NCBI GenBank assembly: GCA_020631735.1
Contig: CM036179.1
Location: forward strand, 28,511,063-28,575,062
Source of the DNA: Saccharum officinarum
Taxonomy: Eukaryota; Streptophyta; Magnoliopsida; Poales; Poaceae
DNA length: 64,000 nucleotides
Direction of reading: 5' to 3'
A program made the position numbers and the translations under genes. Every line of letters begins with the position of its first letter. Position 1 is the first letter of the stretch. The notes below the pieces were generated by a model. The model was not told the origin of the DNA, made no database searches, and saw only the letters and a list, made by a program, of their open reading frames with translations. Positions 10,095 to 22,000 of the stretch are shown piece after piece.

Positions 10095-13000
10095 ATGGCG
10101 TCTCCGAACAGCGGCGACGTCGGTGCAGCAGGCGACCTCGTAGAGACCGGGCTGCTGGCCGCCGCCTCCAAGGAGGAGGCGCCCGCCGTGGATACGACGG
10201 CGACGTCAACGTCATCGGGGCGTCTGGCGGCGGAGCACGAAAGGACGGCGACGGGCTCGCGGGTGCGGCAGGGTGTGCGGCGCGCGGCGGCGCAGTTGCA
10301 GGAGGTGTTTCTGGGCACGAAGCTGTTCCCGCTCTTCTCCGCCGTGCCGCTAGCCGTCGCCGCCGAGCACTTCCGCTTCGGCCGGGTACGTACAGCAAAC
10401 AACCATCGATCATCATCCCTCGTGAGCCCCTAGGTTCTTGCTAATAAGCGAGAAACTGTTACTGGCGATTTCCTTATTAATTAGCGGCCTTTGATTCCCT
10501 TATTAATTAAGCAAAAGTTAATTGATCGAGAACGAAAACGTCATGCTCGTGCTAATTAAGGTTAGCTAGGAAAGTGCGTGCAGCTAGTAAAATGTTTCTC
10601 TGTTTCCGTCATTGGAAAGATACAGCAGATTGGGAGTTGTCGTCCGCGGGTACGTTGTTTCGTCTTCTTGGAGATGAGCCAGCCGTATGTGGCCCCGACG
10701 GCCATATTCCTCTCTTTCGCGTTTAAGCGCCTCACCGTCACCGTCGACGATGGCACGAACGCACGGCTACACAGAGGCGACCTCGTGGCTCAACAGAAGC
10801 TACTAGCTAGAGCATAAGTCAGAACTATGGGTCCCGGCCTGCAAAATTCTTGTTTCGTGGATAGAGGTCCTCAAGGGTGACAGTTAAGGGATCGAATGCC
10901 GTGTGCGAAACTTTATGTGCAACTAGCTAGGAGATGCAGACAGGAGTGGTTCATTTCAGCATCAATCCAAATTAGCTGGCGATCGACCAGTGTACCCTAC
11001 CATATAAGTCCATAACTTACATGAGACTAAGGCCACATTTAGATCAGTTAGGGTAGCTACTAGTTAATTGAGACTAAAAATTAACTCAAAATAGTTAGAG
11101 TTAGCTAACAACAACTAGTCAGAGGCTTCGACCTCTGTTTAGATGGGCCAGGGCTAACTTTAACTATTCTTAGTAGTTAGTATCCGAACAAGCTCTAAGG
11201 AAAGCGCCTTTTGTAAAAGAAAAGAAGAGTGATCTAAATGGGGTTTGAACTTGAAAACAATGGGGTCTAGTTTTTTTTTTGCGTAAATTTAGTACTAGAC
11301 ACCTTTTTGTATGGAATCGTCTGCTGACGTAAGGTATTCTATAGACTACACATATAGATCTTTTTTTTTTGCTAATGGATGCTATTCAATTTACTACTTC
11401 TTCCGTTCTAAGTCATAAGACGTTTTGGATTTTCTAAATGCATTTCTTTTACTATAGACCTAGACATAGTGTATATCTAAGTATGTAGCAAAAATTATGT
11501 ATGTGGAAAAGCCATAGCATATTATAATTTGGAATTAAGGGAGTACATCATAAAACTATAGACACATACATAGTGAGACTATCCTTCGTGATGAATCTAA
11601 TTGCGCTAATTTAGTAATAACAAACAATATTGGTATCTTTTTGTATAAGTCAAATCCAAGATAGTTGAACTTAGGCAAAAATTGTAACGACATTCTTTTG
11701 AGATGGAGGGAGTACCATATTCCAACCGTACTTGCCCAACAAACAATTCCAACATTAAAGATTGTCCAGTTGTAAATTTACCAAAAAAAAATCTATCTTT
11801 ATCTAGAAAGATATGAACGTATTTAGGTATCCATTTTCGGTAAAAAAAATATGCATGCACTCCACTGGAATCAATTTGGTGCACCACCATAGTCCCACAA
11901 TTTTCAACTAGATTTCGCATGTGGACATGTAACTGCCCTTATGATGCCAACTAGAGACATTTCAAGCGCCTAGCTGACTGATCAAGGCTTTGGGTACAAC
12001 AAATTCAACGGGGCACATAGGCAAGCGTTTGTTGTTGTTGTTGACTTGTTTATACAGCGGGAGTAGCTGGGACACCTGTTTCGTGACGGCCACGTGCACG
12101 GGCTTGGCTTTGCGAAGAAAGATTTATTCAAGAGATGACAACGACGGGCACTGAGAAAAGGTGATCCAGTTTCAAAAAAAAAAAAAGGTGGTCCACGGGC
12201 ACATCGAGCAGACGAGCCATTGACCGTCATGCCGTCCCTCTCAGCTTATCACCGATACTGGTGGGTCTCTGGAGAGTAGTACAAGAGCAGTAGATCCTTG
12301 CAGATCAATTGATAGCTCAGTGGATTTCCATGCTAACTACTAGTATGTGTTTTTTTTTTTTCTGAACACACTGATAGGAGCTTTGTCTTTTAATTAGAGT
12401 AGAAAAGAGTTGATTTAGTTTATAAGAAAAAGTAGACCTAAAAACGTTACATCTTAAAGAATAACCAGCAAAAAAAAAAATCCCCAACATCAACAGTATA
12501 GCCGCCTGCCATAGGTTATCGTTACGGAGCTCCAAAACGTAGCGGAGCAGCTCCAGTTTCTTGCAAAGGACCAAAGCATAAGCCTCCAAGTCACAAATAC
12601 ACCTATAGGGGAAACTAACACCGTCTAAAAGGGAAATAAATTGTATGCGGGGGCCGCACGCGGTTCCGCGGGCACCGAGCGTTCCGTGCATGACGCGTGT
12701 CCCAAGCCGCGCTGTGATCGTGCATGTTCCATACCCCACAGTAGTTATGAAGGCATGGAGAAGCTGAGTTACAAGGCTTGCGCTGGGATCCAGATGTTGT
12801 GAGCCGAGCCGCTGAGAAGCCACAACGCGGCGTGGGACACACGTCATGCACAGATGCTCGGTGTCCACAGAACTGCCTGCCCCCACCTCCCCCCTCCCCC
12901 CGCATGCAATTTATTTCCCCCAAAAGAGTGCCCCCAAAAGAGTGCTAGACATCATCGCTGCAAAGAGCTATGCCAAACTCCACAACACAGCAACCTCACT

Positions 13001-16000
13001 TCACCATAGCCATTCTTTCAAGAAAGTCAAGCAAGCATCCTTGTGTAATATGACACAACAACACCAAAAGATAATGCCTCACCGAAAATCAGTAAGAGCG
13101 GAGGGTGAACAAGACCTCTAAAACAGATGCAGCATCGGGAGCGTCGCCGCCACTCGTCCAGAGAATATATATGGATAGGATTTTCACCCCAAGAATTCTT
13201 CAAAGTGGAAGGGAGGACACCTCAATAACGCACCAAATAGGGAGTGCGGCGCCCACGAACATTGCTATCATTGGCTTGGGTCACACCGGCCAAGCCTTAA
13301 GCCCTTAGCCTTCCATCCACACTTGCCGCATAAAGGTGTGCTATGCCAAGATTTTCAGCTTCGACTTCTTGCAGAGGACCAAAGCCTAAGCCTCAAAGTC
13401 ACGACATACACCTATAGGGAAAACTAACACCATTCAAAAGAGATTGCTAAACATCATCGTTGCAAACAGCTATGCCAAACTCCAAAACACAGCATTCTCG
13501 ACTTCGCCATATCCATTCTTTCAAGAAAGCCAAGCATCCATGTGCAGCAAGACATAGCAACACCAAAAGATAAAGCCTCACCGAAAATCAGAAAGAGTGC
13601 CAAGAGGTGGTCGGTGAACAAGACCTCCGAAACCGATGTAGCATCGGCAATGGCGGATCTAGCACTAGGGCCACTAGGGCTATGGCCCTAGTCTTAGCAC
13701 TTAAGTACAATGACAAATTACTATTTTTTCTATAGCCAAGCTCAATTAGCATTTATGCCTAATGTAATGGCCCTAGTCTTTAGTCAATCTTGGGTCCGCC
13801 CCTGAGCATTGGGAGCGTCGCCGTCGCTCGTCCAGGGAATATGGATAGAATTTTCACCCGAAGAATCTTGCAAAGTGGAAGGGAGGACATCTCAGTAACG
13901 CACCGAATGGGAGTGCCATGACCATGAACATCGCTATTATTGGCTTTGGTCACACCAGCCAAGCCTTAAGCCCTTAGCCTTCCATCTACACTTGCCTCAT
14001 CAAGGTGTGCTATGCCAAGATTTTCAGTTAGCCTTCCATCCATGATGCATTGACGCTACGTACGAGCGCAGCTCACCAAACTGTGGTGTCACACCCATTT
14101 ATCGACCAAATGGAATGCATACACTTATGTGCGCCCAGAGATCAATCACACATAAGTTCACAAATTATAACAGAAGTATCATCACAAATGTTATTACATC
14201 ACGATATTTAAACACATAGTCTTAACACAAACGTAGCGGAAGTATAAATAAAAATCTCTCGTGGTAGCTCCAGTCACAGGTACATTGACTGGTTGACAGC
14301 AAGACTAGTAATCTTCAGGGAAGTAGGCGTAGTAGTCACTATTACCTCCATCTGTTACCCATCCGGGATTTTTATCCAAGTAAGAGAAATAAACAAGCGT
14401 AAGTACATCTCGTACTCAACAAGTGTAACATGGGGTTCATGAGGCTCAAAAAGGCATATTCATTGGTTTATCAGCATGTAGCTTTTAGTTAGCATGATTT
14501 TAGCATAACAATAGCATCAAAATGTCTCAATATAAACATTTAACATATGATCCATGTGAAATGATTAATGAATAGCAAAAACATAATTATAAACAATTAT
14601 TCAACTATTCCATAAGGATCCAAGGCCACTCGTGACCGTGAGCACGGCTGTTATAACAGTTTTACACTCTGCAGAGGTTGTACACTTTCACTGTGAGTCG
14701 TGTTACCCAAATGCCCGGGTTAATTACTCCCAAAACACTACCAAGGTGAGCAGGCAGGGTAAACACTATGAAGTCTTTCGAAGGTTCGTCTAACAAGTTA
14801 GGGCCATTAGATTCACTCGGCAAACAGATGTAGAGCCCCCCTTCCTGATGGCACAATAACACGCAGCCTATACACATGAGGACAGAGGCCGCACTATACC
14901 CGATTCGTCAAGCCATTCTTACGCCATAAAGGAATACCTCTAACCAGCTAGAAAAGGTCCTTCTATATGACTAAAGCCAGAGCCATATAGCCCCCACAGT
15001 TGTACTGTAAATCCCGGATTGTCGCTTACAGATGAGTCCTTATGGAGAGCAATTAGAGCATCAAAAGTAACCCCCATGCTCTAATCCCCTTTAAACATTA
15101 ATCAAAATCATCTTTTAATGTTTGTTGCACATTCCTCTAATCAATTTACATGATCATAGTCCATGTTTAAGCACTAGCCACACTACTCAATGCAATATAA
15201 TAGGTACCAAGGTAAAGGATCAATCGCTAAGTCATCCTTAACAAGGAATAAATGCATAATGACATTATTTGCATAAGGTGAATAGGACAACAAGGATAAT
15301 CCCATGCTATACTTGCCTTGCTCAAACTGGTCCTGAAGATCTTGCTCGTAGTAAGGCTCTTGATCTCCAACGAATTTCTCACCGTCTAAACTCGATCAAC
15401 CAATATCAACAACACACATCCAGAGGCAATCATGCATAGACAAACAAGACTATAATTAGAACATTACACCAACAGTAAGAAAATAAGATAAAAAGTCTTT
15501 AAAATGAATCTACAACTCGCTAGGATCACACAGACGCGAAGATCACGAAAATCGGAGCTAGAACAACAAAGTTATGAATTTCCAAAGATTTCCTATAGAA
15601 AAATAAATACTTTAATAAAAACTCGAAAATAAATTAATCCAAACCTACTGTACAGTTGTATAATTACATAGAACTTGCAAATATGAATCTAACGAAATTT
15701 GAATGGACCAAATCGGAGTTAAAACGAAAATTCTACAACTAAAACAATCTGAATGGCAAAACTGTAAATATCAGAAAGCGTATTTTTCTTTTTCCGAAAC
15801 GAATTACGTTTTCAATTAATCAAAACGTATTTTTCCAGATTACGCTTTGGACCGCGGGTTCGAAAAGATAAAAACTCAGGGTCTCTTTAGCAAAATATCG
15901 GCCGAATCGGTATCTTCTATTTACAGCCGTTAGATCTAAAACGAAGGGTCCAGATTGGATCTGGGGAAAACGGGCGGCGCTCCGGCCGAACTCCGGCCGT

Positions 16001-19000
16001 CGGCGAACTTCCGCGGCGGCGCCATTACTGGAAAAAGCCAAAACACGGCTCCGGCCACTATTCGACGAAAGGGAAACACCGGGAGGTAGCTGGAAGCAAG
16101 GCGAACTCACCCCAGGCAAGAACTAGGGCACGGGATGAACGAGGATGGCGGCGTGCTTGCGGTGGCGGACGGTGGAGGCGGTGATTCGACGGTGGCGGCG
16201 CTAGGCGATTGCGACTGCTCCGAAAGGATGGGATGGGAGCGAAATAATGCGAGGCTCCGTTTTATAGCCCGGAGGCATCGGTAAACAAGGAAAGAACGAA
16301 GATGCGCGGTGGATTTGATTCACCGAATCGGAGAAGAAAGAGAGAAGGCGGTGCGGAGCCGGAGGAAGAAGAAAGGAAGGTTAAAAGAGACACTGACAAG
16401 CGGGACCCACATGTCGGCGACGGATCAGCGGCCGATGAGGGACGCAGACGCGCGCGCGCGATGACGGGCCGACAGGCCGCGACTTGGGCTCGGCCCAGGA
16501 GGAGAAGGCCGGCCGGGAGGGAGGGAAGAGCGGGCCGCGCGCGCTGGGCTGCGGAGAGAAACGGCCCGAGAGCAGAGAGAATAAGAAATCCTTTTCCAAT
16601 TTTTTTCAAATTCCTTTTTCAAATGATTTTCAAATCAAATTTGAATTTGATTGAAACCACTCAATACAAAAACTTCAAATGCAGCAGCATGAATGCACAA
16701 ACATGTTTCTACCCTTATATTTGATTTTAAATTTATAAAAAATTATTCTTATTCTAAATTTTGCATGCTTCACAAAAATAAATATAAAAATCATGTTTTT
16801 CCTATTTTTCTTCTTTTCAAATTTTTAGGGTGTTACAATTCTACCCCCCTTAAGATGAATCTCGTCCCGAGATTCGACCGATGCTTACTCAAACAGTTGC
16901 GGGTAGGTTTTTCTCAAATCCTCTTCTCGTTCCCAAGTAGCCTCTTCTGCTGTGTACCGATTCCATTGTACTTTACACATTTTGATTGTTCTACTTCTTG
17001 TGACTCTGTCCGCAGTCTCTAAAATTTTAACCGGAAACTCTTCATATGTAAGATCCTCCTTAACAGTGAGTTCCTCTAATGGAATCTGCTCCTCTGGTAC
17101 TCGTAAACATTTCTTTAATTGAGACACATGGAACACATCATGTACACCTGCCAAACTTTCAGGTAATTCCAACTGGTATGCCACTTCACCACGTCTCTCT
17201 ATAATCTTGAAAGGTCCAATATATCTTGGTGCCAATTTACCCTTCATGTTGAACCTCCTCACACTCCTCATGGGTGACACTTTCAAGTATACATAATCCC
17301 CTACCTCAAAAGTCAACTCCCTTCTGCGAGTATCAGCATAGCTTTTCTGTCTAGACTGTGCTATTTTTAGATTATCTCTAATCATTCTCACTTTCTTTTC
17401 AGCATCCTTTAATACATCAGGCCCAAACACTTGACTCTCCCCTGTCTGATTCCAGAACAACGGGGTCCTACACTTTCGTCCATACAGAGCCTCAAACGGT
17501 GCCATTTGAAGACTCTTCTGATAACTATTGTTATAAGAGAACTCTGCATAAGGCAAGCTCTTATCCCAACTAGTACCATATTATAAAGCACAAGCTCTCA
17601 ACATATCTTCCAATATCTGATTAATTCTCTCCGTTTGACCATCTGTCTGAGGATGATAAGCTGTACTAAAATTTAGTTTGGTCCCCAATGATTCATGTAT
17701 CTTTTGCCAATAATGAGATGTAAACTGAGTACCTCGATCAGACACAATCTTCTTAGGTACTCCATGTAGACTCACTATTCTTTCCATGTACAACTCTGCC
17801 AACTTCGCACTGCTATATGTAGTCTTCACAGGCAGAAAATGAGCAACCTTAGTCAGACGATCCACTATCACCCAAATTGAATCATATCCTCTTTGAGTCC
17901 GTGGCAACCCAACTATAAAATCCATACCAACCTCTTCCCATTTCCACTCGGGTATCTGCATAGGCTGTAACAATCCTGCAGGTCTTTGATGTTCCGCTTT
18001 CACCCTTTGACAAGTGTCACACAAAGCAACATACTCAGCAACATCTCTCTTTAAACCGTACCACCAATATCTCTCTTTCAGATCCAAGTACATCTTAGTA
18101 CTCCCCGGATGTATGGAATAAGCTGACTCATGAGCTTCACGCAGAATTGCCATTCTGATATCCTTATCTTCGGGCACACACAGCCTTTTTCCAAACCATA
18201 GCGTACCATTATCATCCTTACGGAATCCTGGAGATTTACCTTTCGCTATGTTTTCAGCTATCTCTCTCAACTTTTCATCCTTTTGCTGACCTTTACGGAT
18301 CTCTTGCTCTAGAGTAGGCTCTAATACTAATTCCACTGCATTGGTAGTAAATCCTAAGTTCAGATGCTTGCACTCGGCACACAATTCCTTTGGCATAGGC
18401 ATTACTTGTATTTCATTTGCATAACTTTTCCTACTAAGAGCATCAGCAACAACGTTGGCCTTTCCTGGATGATAATGCACCTCTAGATCATAGTCTTTTA
18501 TCAACTCCAACCATCTACGCTGCCTCAAGTTCAGATCCGTTTGAGTGAAGATATACCTTAGACTCTTGTGATCAGTGTATATATCACTCTTGTGTCCAAT
18601 CAAATAATGTCTCCATATCTTTAATGCATGAACTACTGCAGCTAATTCCAAATCATGAGTAGGGTAATTTAACTCATGCTTCCTCAACTGCCTCGATGCA
18701 TATGCCACAACTCTACCTTCTTGCATCAGTACACATCCCAAACCCAATCGAGATGCATCACAATAGATAGAGAAAGGTTTACTCAGATCTGGCAAAACTA
18801 AGACGGGTGCAGTCGTCAATCTCTTCTTTAGCTCCTCAAAATTGGCCTGACACTTCTCGGACCACACAAACTTGGCATTCTTCTCCAATAATGCAGTCAT
18901 TGGTTTTGCAAGCTTTGAAAATCCCTCTATAAATCTCCTATAATAACCAGCTAATCCCAAGAAGCTACGGATCTCACTCACATTGATGGGTGGTTTCCAA

Positions 19001-22000
19001 TTCAATACATCTTTCACCTTGCCAGGATCTACTGATATTCCTCCATTAGAGACAATATGACCCAGAAAAGAAACTTCCTTCAACCAAAACTCACATTTAC
19101 TCCTCTTTGCATATAGTTGGTGTTCTCTGAGCTTCTGCAAGACCAACCTCAAATGTTCCGCATGTTCTTCCTCAGTCTTGGAAAATACTAGAATATCATC
19201 AATGAATACCACTACAAACTTGTCCAGATATTCCATGAATACCTTATTCATCAAATACATAAAGTATGCAGGAGCATTAGTTAGACCAAAAGACATCACT
19301 GTATACTCATACAACCCATACCGTGTGGTAAAAGCTGTCTTTGGTACATCACTAGCACGAATCTTCAACTGATGATATCCAGAACGAAGATCAATCTTGG
19401 AAAATACACAAGCTCCTCTCAACTGATCAAACAGATCATCAATCCTAGGCAATGGGTACTTGTTCTTAATAGTAACCTCATTAAGAGACCGATAATCTAC
19501 ACACATCCTCTGAGTTCCATCTTTCTTATCCACAAAAATCACTGGTGCTCCCCATGGTGAAGAACTAGGACGAATAAAACCCTTATCCTGCAACTCCTTA
19601 ATTTGTTTCTTAAGTTCTTCTAATTCATTTACTCCCATTCTATATGGACGCTTAGCTATAGGTGCAGTTCCAGGTAATAATTCAATAATAAATTCAATGT
19701 CACGGTCTGGTGGCATACCTGGCAATTCCTCTGGAAACACATCTGGAAACTCCTCCACAACTGGATCTTCCTGGTTGGCACTATCATTGAGCTGGTTCAC
19801 TGTAGCGGTCTCTTGTTTTTGCACTTTTACTTCAACCCTGATTCTATCACCCTTTGGTGTTGTCAGTACAACTGATTTATCCTTACACTGAATCTCTGCT
19901 TGTTGTTGCATCATCCAATCCATTCCCAATATAAGATCAATCCCAGCTGTTCTCAATACTATAGGGCTAACTGTAAACTCTACCCCCCTTAAGTTGAGAC
20001 TAATCGGAAGACAGCGATAAGATGCTGGCATGCTTCCACCAGGTGAGTTTACTAAGATAGGATTCTTCATGGCACACAAATGGATTCTATGTATTCTAAC
20101 AAATGATTGCGATATGAAAGAATGTGATGCTCCAGAATAAAAAAGAACAGTGGCGGGAGTAGAGTGGACATCGAACGTACCAAGCATAACTTCTGGCTCC
20201 TCCACTGCAGTTTCCTGGGACAAGTGATTCACCCTTCCTGAGTTAGGTGCGGGCTTCTGGTGGCTGCTCTGTCTCTGGGGAGTCTGCTGGTTGAGCTTCT
20301 CCGGGCAATTGTAAGACAAGTGACCTTCTTTTCCACATCAGAAACACTTGTTGGGGGTATTGGGAGCACTGGTCTTCATAGGAGTGTTATTGGAAGGACC
20401 CTGACGCTGCGCTTGATTTCCATTCTGCTGCGGTGGACGTTGGTTGCTATTCTGTGGCTGGAATGGGGGACGTTGCGGAAACTGTCCACGGAATGGGGCC
20501 TGACCACGATTCCACTGTCCAGAGGGAGGCCTCTGCTGTGTATTCTGCTGAAAGCCAGTACGCGGATGGGTGTTGCTATTAGAGGCTTGTCCCTGTAACC
20601 TCTTCCTCTTTGCATCCATTTCCTTGCGCTTACTATCCACCACAATAGCGCGGTTCACAAGCGTCTGAAAGTTAGGGTAGGTATTGGACATCAACTGCAA
20701 TTGTAGTCCATCATATAATCCCTTCAAGAAGCGGCGCTGCTTATCATTGTCATTGGCCACCTCATGTGGAGCATATCGTGACAATTGAGCAAACTTGTCA
20801 CGGTACTCAGCTACAGTCATTGACCCTTGGGTCAGGTTCCTGAATTCCTCCGCCTTCAACTCTATCATTCCTTCAGGTATATGGTAAGCCCTGAAGTTCT
20901 CCCTAAACTCCTGCCAGGTGACTGCAGGAGCATTGGCAGGACGACCATACTCATATGACTCCCACCAATCCTGAGCTTCTCCCTGAAGTTGCCCAGAAGC
21001 AAACAACACCTTCTGTCGGTCATCACATTGGGCAATAGTGAGTTGTTTCTCCACAGCACGAAGCCAATCATCGGCCTCCAAAGGATCAGCAGCATGTGTG
21101 AACACTGGGGGACGACCCTTCAAAAACTCACCACGCTTATCACGTGGTTGAGCCCCAGCAACTGGCTGATTTTGCTGATGTTGCACTAGTTGCTGCATCA
21201 ACTGCGTCTGTACCGCCAACAGTTGCTCGATAGTTGGTGGCGGTGGTGGTGGATTTGGGGGAATGTTTCCACGACCTCTGCCTCTTCCTCTTCCGGCCAT
21301 CTGCCACCCATAAACATGCAAACTTTAAGAATTCCATGATTTCAACCACTTATAAGATTAAGAAGGAGATCTGAAAATTTTCTGGACGAGTAGCAATGTT
21401 GACAGTTCAGTATTTCAATCATATCTTGAGTTACAGAAACCCAAAAGAGGCGTGCCTTATATGGTTGGAAAGCTTATGAAATTATCCACAATTTCTATTC
21501 AGACCTCAAGAGCAGATTCTGTCGTTAAGTCCATGAAAAAATAAGGCGTAACAGAAACTGTTCCAGATTCCAGACTATGCAGAAACTTTAACTTGTAAAA
21601 ATTATATCTCTCGAACCAGATCAGATAAAAAGGTGATTCCAGTGGCATTTGAAAGATGCTTGAGTCTAGTTTCTCTCATAAAAATTTCATAAATGTTGCA
21701 CGAACCGTTTTTAAATTATAGCAGAAACACTGAAGACTGCTCCAGAAAACAGCAAGGACAGAAACGTGATAATATCAAGCCCCAACTATTATTCCTTGAC
21801 TATTAAACTTATTATTCTTAAGAATGGAACTTGTAGACATGCCTACAAGTCCCGACACTCAAACAAAGATCCAACTCACACATAAGCATAATAATAAAGC
21901 AACTAGCACACCAAGGTTCAAACCACACGACAGACTCGACTGACTCAACTGACGTTACTAAGAACGTTCTTATTACATAAAGGACTCCTACTTCCTAAGG

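Larger units (their letters stand above)
12549..14027. repeat. Diverged direct tandem duplication (two copies)
   Basis: Copy 1 (about 12549-13354) and copy 2 (about 13355-14027) share the same succession of blocks: rare words such as aaggaccaaag, cacctatagggg, gctatgccaaactcc, gtggaagggaggacac and ccttagccttccatc, all in the same order. Each copy carries one private insertion: a long-TIR element in copy 1 (12631-12919) and an hAT-type MITE in copy 2 (13648-13804). The other copy therefore shows the empty site in each case. The repeat unit is of unknown origin and non-coding. Confidence 0.75.

Noticed and set aside
15820..16724. Several open frames in the left LTR (and the same frames at 24772-25643 in the right LTR)
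   Set aside because: They lie in a GC-rich block present in both LTRs, overlap on opposite strands and encode no recognisable domain; they are explained by base composition.
17581..21300. gag, pol and an integrase end as three separate genes
   Set aside because: All pieces are in one frame separated by single stop codons (20340-20338 and 17583-17581); it is one gag-pol frame with nonsense changes.
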